Source: Thiobacillus thioparus DSM 505 (GTDB lineage Bacteria; Pseudomonadota; Gammaproteobacteria; Burkholderiales; Thiobacillaceae). From it: DNA of 64,000 nucleotides. Of this stretch, positions 34,109-45,301 are shown piece by piece; the stretch's first letter is position 1, and every line of letters begins with the position of its first letter. The notes beneath the pieces were generated by a model. That model saw only the letters and a program-made list of their open reading frames with translations. It searched no databases and was not told the origin of the DNA. Made by a program: the position numbers and the translations under genes. The stretch is taken from assembly GCF_000373385.1 (NCBI RefSeq), contig NZ_KB891316.1, forward strand, positions 434,001-498,000. Reading direction: 5' to 3'.

Positions 34109-34506
34109 GTTGCGGGGGCCAATGCTTGAAGAATGGGCTCAGGTATTTTAACGGGTTTGAAACGTATCGCATCGACGCATGCAAGCGTCACGACGGCCTC
34201 TGCCAGACGGGTGGACCCGCGCATAAGTTCCTGTCGTACGCTGAGGCTGGCACGTCCGGCTTCGTGCAGCACTACTGACACCTCGAGCTGCTCGTTGAAG
34301 CGTGCCGGCGACAGGTAATCGATTTCCACCCGCCGCACCACGAACACGACGCCCGCCTCGTTGCGCAGGACATCCTGCTCGACGCCGAATGCGCGCAGCC
34401 ATTCGCTGCGCGCGCGTTCCATGAACTTGAGATAGTTGGCGTAATACACGACACCGCCCGCGTCGGTATCTTCCCAGTACACCCGGACCGGCCAGACAAA
34501 CGTCAT
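34105..34506 (-). CDS. ybgC: Tol-associated acyl-CoA thioesterase YbgC
   Basis: A 133-residue 4-hydroxybenzoyl-CoA thioesterase-type hot-dog protein. The active-site pattern VYWEDTDAGGVVYYANYLKFMERARSEWLR is near the N-terminus, seen here in its usual form. YbgC acts on acyl-CoA or acyl-ACP at the inner membrane and belongs to the tol-pal operon in most proteobacteria. It overlaps the ruvB stop by one base. Confidence 0.94.
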   Translation of the reverse strand: MTFVWPVRVYWEDTDAGGVVYYANYLKFMERARSEWLRAFGVEQDVLRNEAGVVFVVRRVEIDYLSPARFNEQLEVSVVLHEAGRASLSVRQELMRGSTRLAEAVVTLACVDAIRFKPVKIPEPILQALAPAT

Positions 34507-35534
34507 CAGAACAGATCCGCGCTCGGTTCGGTGGGCGCAGCAAACCCAAGATGGCGATACGCCAGCGGCGTGGCGATGCGGCCGCGCGGGGTGCGCTGCA
34601 GATAGCCCTGCTGGATCAGGAAAGGCTCGAGCACGTCCTCGATGGTGTCGCGCTCCTCGCCGATGGCGGCAGCGAGGTTGTCCAGCCCCACCGGGCCGCC
34701 CATGAATTTCTCGACCACGGCCGACAGCAGTTTCCGGTCCATCACGTCGAGCCCGGCGCGATCCACATCCAGCATCACCAGCGCCGCATCGGCTACCGCA
34801 CCGGTGGCCTGCCCGTCCGCCTTGACGTCGGCATAATCGCGCACCCGGCGCAGCAGACGGTTGGCGATGCGCGGCGTGCCGCGCGAACGGCGGGCGATTT
34901 CCAGTGCGCCGGCCTCATCCAGATTCATCTGCAGCAACCCCGCCGAGCGGTGGACAATGAAGCCCAGTTCTTCCGCGGAATAGAACTCCAGCCGCGCAAC
35001 GATGCCGAAACGGTCGCGCAGCGGGTTGGTCAGCATGCCGGCCCGGGTGGTGGCGCCGACCAGGGTGAACGGCGGCAGGTCGAGCTTGACCGAGCGCGCC
35101 GCCGGGCCTTCGCCGATCATGATGTCGATCTGGAAATCCTCCAGCGCGGGATACAGCACTTCCTCGACCACCGGCGAGAGACGGTGGATTTCGTCGATGA
35201 AGAGGACGTCGTGCGGTTCCAGGTTGGTCAGCAGCGCCGCCAGGTCGCCCGCGCGCTCGAGCACCGGGCCCGAGGTCTGGCGCAGGTTGACGCCCATCTC
35301 GCGCGCGATGATGTGCGCCAGCGTGGTCTTGCCCAGCCCGGGCGGGCCGAACAGCAGCACGTGGTCGAGCGCCTCGCTGCGCTTCCGCGCGGCATGGATG
35401 AAGATCTCGAGCTGTTCACGCGCCTTGGCCTGGCCGACGTATTCGGCCAGCGTGCGCGGCCGCAGCGCGCGTTCGATCTGCTCTTCCTGTGGGCTGACGG
35501 CTGCGGGTGCGATGAGACGGTCGGTTTCGATCAT
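34506..35534 (-). CDS. ruvB: Holliday junction branch-migration ATPase RuvB
   Basis: Motor of the RuvAB complex. The 342-residue AAA+ protein has [14 protein letters not shown], Walker [10 protein letters not shown], Walker [10 protein letters not shown], sensor region [12 protein letters not shown] and the C-terminal winged helix ([17 protein letters not shown]). It is separated from ruvA by a GGDEF gene. The start codon follows an AT-poor 36-base gap. Confidence 0.97.
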   Translation of the reverse strand: MIETDRLIAPAAVSPQEEQIERALRPRTLAEYVGQAKAREQLEIFIHAARKRSEALDHVLLFGPPGLGKTTLAHIIAREMGVNLRQTSGPVLERAGDLAALLTNLEPHDVLFIDEIHRLSPVVEEVLYPALEDFQIDIMIGEGPAARSVKLDLPPFTLVGATTRAGMLTNPLRDRFGIVARLEFYSAEELGFIVHRSAGLLQMNLDEAGALEIARRSRGTPRIANRLLRRVRDYADVKADGQATGAVADAALVMLDVDRAGLDVMDRKLLSAVVEKFMGGPVGLDNLAAAIGEERDTIEDVLEPFLIQQGYLQRTPRGRIATPLAYRHLGFAAPTEPSADLF

Positions 35535-35570
35535 GGAGCCGGAAACGGCGTTACGGAATACAATCGGATT

Positions 35571-37076
35571 CTACTCCGTGGCGTCTTCCCCCGGCGCCAC
35601 GTCCTGTGCCAGTTGGCTCCGCCCGCGCGCTTTCGCGCGATAAAGCGCCCGGTCGGCGCGGGCAAGCGCGGCGTTGAGCGTGTCGCTGGCGGCACTGCCC
35701 AGCCAGGTCTGCCCCGCGCTGAGACCCGTATCCAGCTCGAGGCCGAAGGCATTCAGCTCGCTTCTGAAATGATCGCTCAGGCGCTGGTACCACGCGTTCA
35801 CACCGGCGGCATCAAGCCCCGACAGGAGCACCGCAAACTCGTCGCCGGCCAGACGCGCGGCCAGATCGGCACGTCGGGTCAACGCTTTCAGCGACTGCGC
35901 CAGGGCCAGCAGGACCTGGTCGCCCACCCCATGCCCATAGCGATCGTTGACTCCTTTGAAATGATCGATGTCGAGCATGACCAGGGCGACGGCGTGCTGC
36001 CGCTCCGCGAGCCCCTGTGCCAGGGGAAAACGGGTCTCGAATGCGCGCCGGTTGGGCAGTCCCGTGAGCGGGTCGGTCAGGCTCAGATGCTCCAGCCGCG
36101 CACGCTGCTCCTGCACGTGCAAGGCGATCATGTTGATGTCGGCCGCCACCGTCTCGAACTCGATGTAGTGCGGCACGATGGTAGGGACCGGTTCGTCATG
36201 CGCCAGGGCCGTCAGGGCGTCGACTGTGGACACGATGTCGCGCAGCATGGTGTGGCGCAGCCGGATCATGGCGACGATCAGCACGCCCAACACGGCGCCC
36301 AGGGTCAGCAAGCCCGCCACCACCTGCCGCCAGCCGCTGCGCGTCAGCCATTGCACCGGGGTCTGCACGATCAGCGTCCAGTCCGTGTCTGCCACGGGCA
36401 GACGAATTTCACGCACATGACCGCTTATCTCGCCACGGCTGACAATTGTTTTCTCGCGTGCATCGACGAGCGCGGCGGCATGACCCGGCTGGATCGAATC
36501 ATCGAGCACGCGCTGGAATTGTGCCAGGCGCACGCTCAAGAACACGCCGCCCAGCAGATCGCCCCGGGCGTCACGCACGGGTGCGAGCAGGTCGACATGC
36601 TCGGCGCCGGTGATCTCGCGATGGATCCGCGGACGGCCGTCCGTCAACGCGCCCGCGCGCTTCATGTCCTGACGGCAGGCCGGGCTGATGCGCAAGGACC
36701 CCGCGTCGCCCAGTACATTGCCGTGTAAATCGACCAATGCCACGCCCGATATCTCTGGCAGCAGCAGCTGGCGCGAACGTGCCCACTGCTGCTTTGGCTC
36801 GATCGTGCCGTTGCGCATCAGGCCGACCAGCTCGGGCGCGCGCGCCGAGTTATCGAGCAGCCTGCGGTAATACTCCAGTTGCCGCACCAGGCTGGTACGC
36901 GTCTGTTCGGCCTCATGCTGGATGAAGCGCTGCTGGTCCTCACTGCTGGACTCCAGGCTGAACCACAGGCTGAGGCCGATTCCCGCACCAAACATGCCTA
37001 TCACGCTCAGCAGCAGCCATACCAGCTGGTGTTGCAGCGATGCCGACGGCCGATGTCGTGGAGCGGGCTGCGTCAT
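35571..37076 (-). CDS. Membrane diguanylate cyclase with periplasmic sensor domain
   Basis: A 501-residue inner-membrane signalling protein. It has a first span at about 16-40, a periplasmic Cache-like domain (about 45-240; GVALVDLHGNVLGDAGSL, HVDLLAPVRDARGDLLGGVFLSV), a second span near 255-275, an HAMP-like linker and a C-terminal GGDEF domain (LTDPLTGLPNRRAFE, DIDHFKGVNDRYGHGVGDQ, LAGDEFAVLL). The signature is AGDEF, a variant usually still active; an RxxD I-site (RRAD) precedes it. It should make cyclic di-GMP in response to an unknown periplasmic ligand. Its place between ruvA and ruvB is unusual. Confidence 0.9.
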   Translation of the reverse strand: MTQPAPRHRPSASLQHQLVWLLLSVIGMFGAGIGLSLWFSLESSSEDQQRFIQHEAEQTRTSLVRQLEYYRRLLDNSARAPELVGLMRNGTIEPKQQWARSRQLLLPEISGVALVDLHGNVLGDAGSLRISPACRQDMKRAGALTDGRPRIHREITGAEHVDLLAPVRDARGDLLGGVFLSVRLAQFQRVLDDSIQPGHAAALVDAREKTIVSRGEISGHVREIRLPVADTDWTLIVQTPVQWLTRSGWRQVVAGLLTLGAVLGVLIVAMIRLRHTMLRDIVSTVDALTALAHDEPVPTIVPHYIEFETVAADINMIALHVQEQRARLEHLSLTDPLTGLPNRRAFETRFPLAQGLAERQHAVALVMLDIDHFKGVNDRYGHGVGDQVLLALAQSLKALTRRADLAARLAGDEFAVLLSGLDAAGVNAWYQRLSDHFRSELNAFGLELDTGLSAGQTWLGSAASDTLNAALARADRALYRAKARGRSQLAQDVAPGEDATE

Positions 37077-37084
37077 GCGGGAAT

Positions 37085-37660
37085 TCAGGTCTTGGACAAG
37101 GCCCGCAGCGCCTGTCGGATCGCCTCGCCCACCGGCAGGTCGGGGGGCAACTGGCGTACGGCCTCGGTGGTTTCGCGTTCGTTGTAGCCCAGTGCCAGCA
37201 GGGCCTGGCGCACATCGTCCGATACGCCGGGCGTTTCCGGGCTGGCGATCGCGCCCGCGAATACCGGCTTGCCCTTGAGTTCCAGCAGCAGACGCTCGGC
37301 GGTTTTTTTGCCGATGCCCGGGACTTTGACGATGCGGCCAATTTCCTGCGCCGCGATCGCCGCCGACAGATCGTTGACCGACAGGCCCGACAACACCGAC
37401 AGCGCCGTCTTGGCGCCGATCCCAGAGACCTTCAACAGTTCGCGAAACGCCGCACGTTCGACTTCGCTGCCGAAGCCATACAGCAGATGCGCATCCTCGC
37501 GGATGGCCAGATGGGTGAGCAGGCTGATCTTCTCGCCGATCGGCGGCAGGTTGTAGAAGGTGCTCATCGGCACGTCGATCTCGTAGCCGACGCCGTTGAC
37601 ATCCACCAGCACCTGCGGCGGCTGTTTGGCGGAAAGGGTGCCGGTAATCCTGCCTATCAT
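37085..37660 (-). CDS. ruvA: Holliday junction complex subunit RuvA
   Basis: RuvA binds four-way junctions and recruits RuvB. The 191-residue protein starts MIGRITGTL, has the OB domain, two helix-hairpin-helix motifs ([18 protein letters not shown] and [21 protein letters not shown]) and a C-terminal UBA-like RuvB-binding domain ([15 protein letters not shown]). ATG at 37660 is 13 bases after ruvC. Confidence 0.96.
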   Translation of the reverse strand: MIGRITGTLSAKQPPQVLVDVNGVGYEIDVPMSTFYNLPPIGEKISLLTHLAIREDAHLLYGFGSEVERAAFRELLKVSGIGAKTALSVLSGLSVNDLSAAIAAQEIGRIVKVPGIGKKTAERLLLELKGKPVFAGAIASPETPGVSDDVRQALLALGYNERETTEAVRQLPPDLPVGEAIRQALRALSKT

Positions 37661-37673
37661 GTGGAATCCTTGT

Positions 37674-38189
37674 TCATACCAGTCGCCCGCCCTTGACGCG
37701 GTAGCCTGAGGTGGAGTGTGTGCCCAATCGGCTGCCATGTGCATGGGTGATGGCACAGGCCAGCGCATCGGCGGCGTCGGCCGTCGGCGCGACAGGCAGG
37801 CTCAGCAGGCGCTTGACCATCTCCTGCACCTGTTCCTTGGCGGCCTTGCCGTGGCCGACCACCGCCTGCTTGATCTGCAATGCGGTGTACTCGGCGACGA
37901 TCAGTTCGCGCGACACCGCCGCGCAGATCGCCGCGCCGCGTGCCTGCCCCAGCAGTAGCGTCGACTGCGGGTTGACGTTGACGAAGACGATTTCCACCGC
38001 ACAGGTATCGGGCCGGTAGGCGGCGATCACCTCGTTCAATCCGGCGAACAGCACGCCCAGCCGCTGCGGCAGGCTGCCCTCGCCGCTCTTGATGACGCCG
38101 CTGGCGACGTAGGCCAGCTTCTGGCCCGTCTGCTCGATCACGCCGAAGCCGGTGAGGCGCAGACCGGGATCAATGCCGAGGATGCGCAA
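37674..38189 (-). CDS. ruvC: Holliday junction resolvase RuvC
   Basis: Endonuclease that cleaves Holliday junctions. The 171-residue protein has the RNase H-like acidic residues in [39 protein letters not shown], and [14 protein letters not shown]. It starts with TTG (38187-38189), eight bases after the yebC stop. Note VFVNVNPQ where most RuvC have VF...NP, normal. Confidence 0.96.
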   Translation of the reverse strand: MRILGIDPGLRLTGFGVIEQTGQKLAYVASGVIKSGEGSLPQRLGVLFAGLNEVIAAYRPDTCAVEIVFVNVNPQSTLLLGQARGAAICAAVSRELIVAEYTALQIKQAVVGHGKAAKEQVQEMVKRLLSLPVAPTADAADALACAITHAHGSRLGTHSTSGYRVKGGRLV

Positions 38190-38197
38190 TGGGTGGA

Positions 38198-38929
38198 TTA
38201 CTCCGGCAAGACCGCGTTGGTGTAGACCTCCTGCACGTCGTCGAGGCTTTCGAGCGCGTCCAGGATTTTCTGCATCTTCACCGCGTCGTCGCCCGCGAGC
38301 TCGGTCTCGGCTTCCGGGCGCATGGTGATCTCGGCGACCGCCGGCTTGAAGCCGGCCTTCTCCAGTGCCTCCTTCACCGCTTCGAAGGCCTTGGGATCAG
38401 GCGAGGTCAACACTTCGATCGAACCATCCTCGTTGGGAATGATGTCGTCGGCACCGGCGTCGAGCGCGGCTTCCATCACCGCCTCTTCGCTCGCACCCGG
38501 CTCCAGGATGATCTGGCCGCAATGCTTGAACTGGAATGCCACGCAGCCGTCGGTGCCCATGTTGCCGCCGTGCTTGACGAAGGCATGGCGAACGTCAGCG
38601 ACGGTGCGCACCTTGTTGTCGGTCAAACAGTCGACCATCACCGCGACGCCACCGATGCCGTAGCCTTCGTAGCGCGCTTCCTCGTAGTTCACACCTTCGA
38701 GCTGGCCGGTGCCACGCTTGATCGCGTTCTCGATGTTGTCCTTCGGCAAGGACTCGGCCTTGCCCTTCTCGATCGCCAGCCGCAGGCGCGGGTTCATCGC
38801 GGGATCGCCGCCGCCCATTTTCGCGGCGACGGTGATTTCCTTGATAAGCTTGGTGAAGATCTTGCCGCGCTTGGCATCCTGGCGTCCCTTGCGGTGCTGG
38901 ATGTTGGCCCATTTCGAATGTCCTGCCAT
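38198..38929 (-). CDS. yebC: YebC/PmpR-family translational/transcriptional regulator
   Basis: A 243-residue protein of the widely conserved YebC family ([65 protein letters not shown]). Members were described as DNA-binding regulators (PmpR) and, more recently, as factors that help ribosomes through proline stretches. yebC-ruvC-ruvA-ruvB is the conserved order. It starts divergently from the ROK kinase gene, 21 bases apart. Confidence 0.95.
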   Translation of the reverse strand: MAGHSKWANIQHRKGRQDAKRGKIFTKLIKEITVAAKMGGGDPAMNPRLRLAIEKGKAESLPKDNIENAIKRGTGQLEGVNYEEARYEGYGIGGVAVMVDCLTDNKVRTVADVRHAFVKHGGNMGTDGCVAFQFKHCGQIILEPGASEEAVMEAALDAGADDIIPNEDGSIEVLTSPDPKAFEAVKEALEKAGFKPAVAEITMRPEAETELAGDDAVKMQKILDALESLDDVQEVYTNAVLPE

Positions 38930-38950
38930 GTCGATTCCAACGCAAAAATA

Positions 38951-39961
38951 ATGCGCAATTTTAGCACCCCGGCCCCGTCCCCCCGCCTCGGCGTCGACCT
39001 CGGCGGCACCAAAATCGAGCTCATCGCGCTCGACGCCGGCGGCGGCGAAGTCCTGCGCCGCCGCGTGCCGACCCCGCAGAATGACTACCTGGCCACCGTG
39101 GCGGCCGTCGCCGCGCTGATCCATCAGGCCGAAAGCGAACTGGGCCGACAGGGCAGCATCGGCATCGGCACCCCCGGTGCCATCTCGCCCGCCAGCAGTC
39201 TGATGAAGAATTGCAATTCGACCTGCCTCAACGGCAAACCCTTGCAGGCAGACCTCGAACGCGCCCTGAACCGCGAAGTGCGGCTCGCCAACGACGCCAA
39301 CTGCTTTGCGCTGTCGGAAGCCATCGACGGCGCCGCAGCCGGCGCCACCAGCGTATTCGGCGTGATCCTCGGCACCGGCGTCGGCGGCGGCGTGATAGTG
39401 CGCGGCCACGCACTTGGCGGCGCCAATTCGATTGCGGGCGAATGGGGACATTCGCCGCTGCCCTACTTCCAGTTCGCCCATGCCCAGGCGGATCGCGCCG
39501 GCACCGGCCAGCATCCGGCCACCGGCGAGGCGATCCTGCATCCGTGGCCGAACCCGCGCGAGCTCGACGCCGCGCCGGCCTGCTATTGCGGCAAGAAGGG
39601 CTGCATCGAAACCTGGCTGTCGGGCCCGGCGCTCGCGGCCGACCATGTGCGCTATGGTGGCGAGGAATTGCCCGCACACGAGATCGTGCAACTGGCCAAC
39701 GCGGGCTACGGCCCCTGCAGCGCCACGCTCGCGCGCTACGAGGAACGGCTGGCGCGTGCGCTGGCCGGCGTGATCAACCTGCTCGACCCCGACGTCATCG
39801 TGCTCGGCGGTGGGCTCTCCAACATCGCCCGCCTCTACGACACCGTGCCACGGCTATGGCCGCGCTACGTATTTTCCGATCGCGTCGATACCCGGCTGGT
39901 ACCGCCGAAATACGGCGACTCCAGCGGGGTGCGCGGAGCAGCATGGTTGTGGGATGACTAA
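38951..39961 (+). CDS. ROK-family sugar kinase
   Basis: A 336-residue ROK protein: ATP-binding [17 protein letters not shown], the acidic catalytic region [13 protein letters not shown], the [14 protein letters not shown] phosphate loop and the zinc motif [15 protein letters not shown]. Substrate is probably a hexose (N-acetylglucosamine, N-acetylmannosamine, glucose or fructose); sequence does not decide which. ATG at 38951 has only a short leader facing yebC. Its stop overlaps tail-to-tail with the NDH-2 gene. Confidence 0.88.
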   Translation: MRNFSTPAPSPRLGVDLGGTKIELIALDAGGGEVLRRRVPTPQNDYLATVAAVAALIHQAESELGRQGSIGIGTPGAISPASSLMKNCNSTCLNGKPLQADLERALNREVRLANDANCFALSEAIDGAAAGATSVFGVILGTGVGGGVIVRGHALGGANSIAGEWGHSPLPYFQFAHAQADRAGTGQHPATGEAILHPWPNPRELDAAPACYCGKKGCIETWLSGPALAADHVRYGGEELPAHEIVQLANAGYGPCSATLARYEERLARALAGVINLLDPDVIVLGGGLSNIARLYDTVPRLWPRYVFSDRVDTRLVPPKYGDSSGVRGAAWLWDD

Positions 39962-41280
39962 TGCAGCTTGATGCGCGCCCGCGTTGGCGTGCTGATGAAA
40001 TGGGCATAGGTCGTGAGCGAGGTCTTGAACCAGCCATGCAGTGCAATCTGGTGCATCTTGTGCAGCGACCAGTAGACGAAGCGCGCCATCACGCCTTCGA
40101 TCATGATACTGCCGCCGGACAGTCCGCCCATCAGATTGCCGACCGTGGAGAAACGGCCCAGCGCGACGAGCGAACCGTAGTCGCGATAGACATATTCGGG
40201 AAGCGACCTGCCACGGAAACGCCGGCAGATCGATTTCACCAGCATCGAGGCCTGCTGGTGCGCGGCCTGTGCGCGCGGCGGGACGAAGCCCTTGCCGTCG
40301 GGCAGTGCACACGCCGCACAATCGCCGAAGGCGAAGATGTTGTCGTCGCGGGTGGTCTGTAGCGTGGGACGCACGATCAGCTGATTGCTGCGGTTGGTTT
40401 CCAGACCGTCGATGTCCTTCAGGAAATCCGGCGCCTTGATGCCGGCCGACCACACCATCATGCTGGCAGGGATGAACTTGCCGTCGGCGGTCAGCATGCC
40501 GTCGGCACGCACTTCGACCACCCGTTCCCGGGTATGCACCTCGACCCCCAGCTCGGCCAGGCGATCGGCCGCTGCGGCCGACAGGCGGGGCGGCAGCCCC
40601 GGCAGGATACGGTCGGACGCCTCGACGATCAGCAGTTTCAGGCTCTTGTCCGGCTCGATGTGATCCATGCCGTAGGACGACAGCTCGCGTGTGGTGTCGT
40701 GCAATTCGGCCGCGAGTTCGACCCCAGTGGCGCCGGCACCGACGATACCGACGGTCAACTGGCCGGGCGCAACGGCCTCGGTCTGGGTGTTGGCGCGCAG
40801 ACAGGCGTTGATATGACGGCGATGGAACTCGCGCGCCTGCTCCGGCGTGTCGAGCATGATGCAGTGTTCCTTCACGCCGGGCACGCCGAAGTCGTTGCCG
40901 ACCGAGCCGACCGCAATGATCAGCGTGTCATAGCGGAAGCTGCGGCGCGGGATGATCTCGATCCCGTTCTCGTCCAATGTGGGTGCGACGCGGACTTCCT
41001 GGCGTTGTCGGTCCAGCCCGTCCATGCGGCCGAGACGGAACGTGAAATGGTGCCAGTGTCCCTGCGCCAGGTACTCCAGCCGCTCGGCATACGAATCGAG
41101 GCTGCCCGCTGCGACTTCGTACAGCAACGGCTTCCACAGATGCGAAGGCGAGGCATCGATCAGTGTGATATTCGCGCGCTTCTTGTTTCCCAGCTTGTCA
41201 CCCAGGCGGGTCGCCAGTTCCAGTCCTCCTGCTCCGCCGCCCACGATGACGATTTCATGCACCTGCTGTTCCATTGCCAC
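39958..41280 (-). CDS. ndh: NAD(P)/FAD-dependent oxidoreductase, type II NADH dehydrogenase (NDH-2)
   Basis: A 440-residue flavoprotein that should transfer electrons from NADH to quinone without proton pumping at the inner membrane face. FAD site EIVIVGGGAGGLELATRLG at the start, NAD site TVGIVGAGATGVELAAEL near 170-190, and the FAD-closing motif IFAFGDCAAC. The C-terminal region (after 380) has amphipathic stretches suited to membrane association. GTG at 41280 lies seven bases after AGGAGGA; ATG at 41274 is nearly as good. No complex I genes are in the window. Confidence 0.85.
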   Translation of the reverse strand: MAMEQQVHEIVIVGGGAGGLELATRLGDKLGNKKRANITLIDASPSHLWKPLLYEVAAGSLDSYAERLEYLAQGHWHHFTFRLGRMDGLDRQRQEVRVAPTLDENGIEIIPRRSFRYDTLIIAVGSVGNDFGVPGVKEHCIMLDTPEQAREFHRRHINACLRANTQTEAVAPGQLTVGIVGAGATGVELAAELHDTTRELSSYGMDHIEPDKSLKLLIVEASDRILPGLPPRLSAAAADRLAELGVEVHTRERVVEVRADGMLTADGKFIPASMMVWSAGIKAPDFLKDIDGLETNRSNQLIVRPTLQTTRDDNIFAFGDCAACALPDGKGFVPPRAQAAHQQASMLVKSICRRFRGRSLPEYVYRDYGSLVALGRFSTVGNLMGGLSGGSIMIEGVMARFVYWSLHKMHQIALHGWFKTSLTTYAHFISTPTRARIKLH

Positions 41281-41408
41281 AAACTTTCCTCCTGTTTTCA
41301 TAATAGCGAGATGATACCCGGAGTATTAGCGTTTACTTCTATTCTTTGCCCGGTACGCGTTGCCATCGAACTCGATAGAATCCGCATATCGACACCCCAG
41401 GATGCACC

Positions 41409-42899
41409 ATGACCGAACCGCTGCTCGTCGCCCGGAACGCCACCACCGACCTCGTCCTGCTGCCGCAGATGGCCAACCGGCACGGGCTCATCACCGGCGC
41501 CACCGGCACCGGCAAGACCGTCACCCTGCAGACGCTGGCCGAACATTTCTCCAGCATAGGCGTGCCATGCTTCATGTCCGACGTGAAAGGCGACCTGTCC
41601 GGCGTATCGCAGGCCGGCGGCGGCAACGCCAAGGTGGCCGAGCGGGTCGCATCGCTCAAGCTCGAAGGCTTTGCCTACCAGGGCTATCCGGTCACCCTGT
41701 GGGACCCCTTCGGCAGCAGCGGGCATCCGGTGCGCGCCACCGTGTCCGACATGGGCCCGCTGCTGCTGGGGCGCATGCTGGACCTCAACGACACGCAAAG
41801 CGGCGTACTCAATCTGGTGTTCAAGGTGGCCGACGACAACGGCCTGCTGTTGCTCGACCTGAAGGACCTGCGCGCGATGCTCGCCTTCGTCGGCGAGAAC
41901 GCCAAGCAATTCACCACCGAATACGGCAACGTCTCCTCCGCCTCGATCGGCGCCATCCAGCGCGGATTGCTGACGCTGGAATCGCAAGGCGGTGAACAGA
42001 TTTTCGGCGAGCCGATGCTGAACATCGCCGACCTGATCCAGACCGACCGCGGCCGTGGCGTCATCAACATCCTGGCGGCCGACCGCCTGATGCAGTCGCC
42101 CAAGCTGTACGCCACGCTGCTGCTGTGGCTGCTGTCCGAACTGTTCGAACACCTGCCCGAGGCTGGCGACCTCGACAAGCCGAAGCTGGTGTTCTTCTTC
42201 GATGAAGCCCACCTCTTGTTCAACGATGCGCCCGACGCGCTAGTGGAGAAAATCGAGCAGGTGGTGCGGTTGATCCGCTCCAAGGGCGTTGGCGTGTACT
42301 TCGTCACCCAGAACCCGGCCGACGTGCCCGACAAGGTGTTGTCGCAGCTCGGCAACCGCGTGCAGCATGCGCTGCGCGCCTTCTCGCCGCGCGACCAGAA
42401 GGCCGTGAAGGCCGCCGCCGAGACCATGCGCGACAACCCGGCGCTGGACGAAGCCGCCGCCATCACCGAGCTGGGCGTAGGCGAGGCGCTGGTATCGCTG
42501 CTCGACGCCAAAGGCCGGCCCGGCGTGGTCGAACGCGCCTTCGTCGTCCCGCCGCAGGGCCAGATCGGGCCGATCACCGACGCCCAACGCGCGCAGCTGA
42601 TCCAGTCCTCGCTGGTCGCGGGCGTCTACGACAAGACCGTCGACCGTGAATCCGCCTACGAAACACTGAAGGCGCGCGCGGAACAATCGGCGCAGGCGGC
42701 GCAGCAGGCCAAGACCGCAGCGCAATCTCCAACGGGAGGCGGGCTCGGCGGGGTGCTAGGTGAGATCCTGACCGGGAACGGTCGCCGCCAAGGCGCGGCC
42801 GAAGCGCTCGCCAAATCGGCTGCTCGCGCCATCGGCAGCCAGGTCGGTCGCAGCCTCATACGCGGCGTGCTCGGCAGCCTGTTCGGCAGCAAGCGCTGA
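41409..42899 (+). CDS. YjgR-type P-loop ATPase (DUF853, HerA-like)
   Basis: A 496-residue soluble ATPase of the HerA/FtsK superfamily: Walker [20 protein letters not shown], Walker [13 protein letters not shown] and the arginine-sensor region [15 protein letters not shown]. Homologous to E. coli YjgR, whose function is not established. The C-terminal ~80 residues are Ala/Gly/Gln-rich and end in [17 protein letters not shown]. It is monocistronic, convergent with trpC. Confidence 0.85.
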   Translation: MTEPLLVARNATTDLVLLPQMANRHGLITGATGTGKTVTLQTLAEHFSSIGVPCFMSDVKGDLSGVSQAGGGNAKVAERVASLKLEGFAYQGYPVTLWDPFGSSGHPVRATVSDMGPLLLGRMLDLNDTQSGVLNLVFKVADDNGLLLLDLKDLRAMLAFVGENAKQFTTEYGNVSSASIGAIQRGLLTLESQGGEQIFGEPMLNIADLIQTDRGRGVINILAADRLMQSPKLYATLLLWLLSELFEHLPEAGDLDKPKLVFFFDEAHLLFNDAPDALVEKIEQVVRLIRSKGVGVYFVTQNPADVPDKVLSQLGNRVQHALRAFSPRDQKAVKAAAETMRDNPALDEAAAITELGVGEALVSLLDAKGRPGVVERAFVVPPQGQIGPITDAQRAQLIQSSLVAGVYDKTVDRESAYETLKARAEQSAQAAQQAKTAAQSPTGGGLGGVLGEILTGNGRRQGAAEALAKSAARAIGSQVGRSLIRGVLGSLFGSKR

Positions 42900-42909
42900 A
42901 CGATTTTAA

Positions 42910-43698
42910 TCAGGCGAAGAGACGGGCCAGCTCGGCGCCCGGGTCGGCCGCGCGCATGAAGGCCTCGCCGACCAGGAAGCCGTTGACCTGATGGCTGCGC
43001 ATGGTCGCGACATCGGTCGGCGCGAGGATGCCGGACTCGGTGATGACGATGCGGTCGTTGCCGATTTTGGGCAACAGCGCCAGCGTGGTACCGAGGCTGA
43101 CTTCGAAGGTGCGCAGGTTGCGGTTGTTGATGCCCTGCAGCGGCGTTTTCAATTGCAGCGCGGCATCGAGTTCATCGGCGTTGTGCGACTCCACCAGCAC
43201 CGCCATCCCCAAGTCGAACGCCAGCGCTTCCAGTGCCTGCATCGCCGGCAACTCCAGCGCGGCGACGATCAATAGAATGCAGTCCGCCCCCATCGCCCGC
43301 GCCTCGTAGACCTGGTAGGAGTCGACGATGAAATCCTTGCGCAGCACCGGAAGCCGGCACGCGGCACGTGCCGCCTGCAGGTAGTCGGCACTGCCCTGGA
43401 AGTAGTCGCGATCGGTCAGCACCGACAGGCACGCGGCCCCGCCCTTCTCGTAACTGGCCGCGATCTCGGCCGGTCTGAAATCGGGCCGGATCACGCCCTT
43501 GGACGGACTGGCCTTCTTGATTTCGGCGATCACCGCCGGAAAACCAGCGGCCAGCTTCGCACGCAGGGCGCCGACGAAATCGCGTGGCGGCGCGGCGGCT
43601 TCGGCGCGTGCGCGCATCTCGGCCAGCGGCACTGTGGCGAGCCCCGAGGCGATTTCGTCGCGCTTGGTGGCGAGGATCTTTTCGAGGATGTCGGACAT
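42910..43698 (-). CDS. trpC: Indole-3-glycerol phosphate synthase
   Basis: TrpC closes the indole ring in tryptophan synthesis. The 262-residue TIM barrel starts [15 protein letters not shown] and has [58 protein letters not shown] and VITESGI, all catalytic landmarks. ATG at 43698 follows trpD by five bases. Third gene of trpG-trpD-trpC. Confidence 0.97.
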   Translation of the reverse strand: MSDILEKILATKRDEIASGLATVPLAEMRARAEAAAPPRDFVGALRAKLAAGFPAVIAEIKKASPSKGVIRPDFRPAEIAASYEKGGAACLSVLTDRDYFQGSADYLQAARAACRLPVLRKDFIVDSYQVYEARAMGADCILLIVAALELPAMQALEALAFDLGMAVLVESHNADELDAALQLKTPLQGINNRNLRTFEVSLGTTLALLPKIGNDRIVITESGILAPTDVATMRSHQVNGFLVGEAFMRAADPGAELARLFA

Positions 43699-43703
43699 CG
43701 TGC

Positions 43704-44735
43704 TCAACCCCCCGTGGCGTGCCGGGAGAACGCCACCAGCTGCCGCAGCTTTTCGCGGGCGGCGCCGCTCCCAATTGCCGCGCGCGCCAGTTCGATGCCC
43801 TCGCCCAGGGTATCGGCACAGTCGGCCACGTAGATGGCGGCGCCGGCGTTGAGCAGCACGATGTCGCGCGCCGGCCCAGGCAACCCGTCGAGCACGGACA
43901 GCAACATATCCTTTGCCTGTGTCGCGTCCCACACCTTCAGCACCTCGCTGCCGCTGGTCTCCAGCCCGAACTCGCCCGGACGGATCGTGTATTCGCTGAC
44001 TTCGCCGTCCTTCAGTTCGCCGATCAGGGTCTCGCCACTCAGGGTGATCTCGTCCATGCCGTCGGAGCCATGCACGACCATGACGTGGCGGCTGCCGAGC
44101 CGCTGCAGCACGCGCACCAGAATGCCGACCAGGTCGGGATGGAACACGCCCAGCAGCTGGTGCGGCGCGCCGGCCGGGTTGGTGAGCGGGCCGAGGATGT
44201 TGAACAGCGTGCGCACGCCCAGTTCGCTCCGCACCGGCGCGGCGTGCTTCATGGCGCCATGGAAATTCGGTGCGAACATGAAGCCGATGCCGATGGCATC
44301 GATGCTCTCGGCCACCTGCTCAGGCGTGAGATTGAGGTTCACGCCCAGCGCCTCCAGCACGTCTGCACTGCCGCTGGTGGACGACACCGAACGCCCGCCA
44401 TGCTTGGCGACCCGCGCGCCGGCGGCGGCGGCAACGAAAGCCGCCGTCGTGGAAATGTTGAAGGTATGCGCCGCGTCGCCCCCTGTGCCACAGGTATCGA
44501 CCAGATGCGCGCTGTGCTGCGCCGGCACCTGGGCGGCGAATTCGCGCATCACCTGCGCGGCGGCGGCGATCTCGCCGACGGTTTCCTTCTTTACCCTGAG
44601 GCCCGTGATGATGCCGGCGATCTGCACCGGCGTGAGCTCGCCGCGCATGATCTGGCGCATCAGCGACAGCATCTCGTCGTGGAATATTTCGCGCTGCTCG
44701 ACCAGCCGGGCGAGTGCCTGCTGCGGCGTGATCAT
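43704..44735 (-). CDS. trpD: Anthranilate phosphoribosyltransferase
   Basis: TrpD joins anthranilate to PRPP. The 343-residue protein has [17 protein letters not shown] (PRPP loop), [21 protein letters not shown] and GMDEITLSG. It overlaps the trpG stop by ATGA and precedes trpC. All catalytic motifs look intact. Confidence 0.97.
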   Translation of the reverse strand: MITPQQALARLVEQREIFHDEMLSLMRQIMRGELTPVQIAGIITGLRVKKETVGEIAAAAQVMREFAAQVPAQHSAHLVDTCGTGGDAAHTFNISTTAAFVAAAAGARVAKHGGRSVSSTSGSADVLEALGVNLNLTPEQVAESIDAIGIGFMFAPNFHGAMKHAAPVRSELGVRTLFNILGPLTNPAGAPHQLLGVFHPDLVGILVRVLQRLGSRHVMVVHGSDGMDEITLSGETLIGELKDGEVSEYTIRPGEFGLETSGSEVLKVWDATQAKDMLLSVLDGLPGPARDIVLLNAGAAIYVADCADTLGEGIELARAAIGSGAAREKLRQLVAFSRHATGG

Positions 44736-45301
44736 CGCGCGCCTTTCAGGAAATTCGCCAGCATGGTGTGACCGTGTTCGGTAAGGATGGATTCGGGATG
44801 GAACTGCACCCCCTCGACCGCCAGCGTCTTGTGGCGGACCCCCATGATCTCGCCGTCGTCGGTCCAGGCGGTGATATCCAGGCAGTCGGGCAGCGACTCG
44901 CGTTCGATCACCAGCGAGTGGTAGCGGGTGGCACGGAAGGGATTGGGCAGACCCTTGAACACGCCCACATCCAGGTGGTGGATCATCGAGGTCTTGCCGT
45001 GCATCAGTTCCTTGGCACGCACGATCCGGCCGCCGAAGGCCTGGCCGATGCTCTGGTGGCCGAGGCAGACGCCGAGGATGGGCACCTTGCCGGCGAACTC
45101 CTTGATCAGCGGCACCGACACGCCCGCCTCGTTGGGTGTGCAGGGGCCGGGCGAGACGACGATGTGGTCGGGTTTCAGCGCCGCGATGCCGGCAAGGTCG
45201 ATTTCATCGTTGCGGATCACCTTGACGTCTTCGCCCAGTTCGCCAAAATACTGCACGAGGTTGTAGGTGAAGCTGTCGTAGTTGTCGATCATCAGCAGCA
45301 T
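44732..45301 (-). CDS. trpG: Anthranilate synthase glutamine amidotransferase component
   Basis: TrpG (or the shared PabA) delivers ammonia to TrpE. The 189-residue class I amidotransferase has the nucleophile in [15 protein letters not shown], the oxyanion strand [12 protein letters not shown], and the His-Glu pair in [14 protein letters not shown]. In many betaproteobacteria trpE lies directly upstream; here trpE is 16.4 kb away at 61715-63193 and accessory genes fill the gap. Confidence 0.96.
   Translation of the reverse strand: MLLMIDNYDSFTYNLVQYFGELGEDVKVIRNDEIDLAGIAALKPDHIVVSPGPCTPNEAGVSVPLIKEFAGKVPILGVCLGHQSIGQAFGGRIVRAKELMHGKTSMIHHLDVGVFKGLPNPFRATRYHSLVIERESLPDCLDITAWTDDGEIMGVRHKTLAVEGVQFHPESILTEHGHTMLANFLKGAR

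Noticed and set aside
34551-36728. 725-residue open frame on the + strand opposite ruvB and the GGDEF gene
   Set aside because: Composition is typical of antisense translation of GC-rich genes (His/Arg/Gln-rich, no domains), and both real genes on the - strand have complete motifs.
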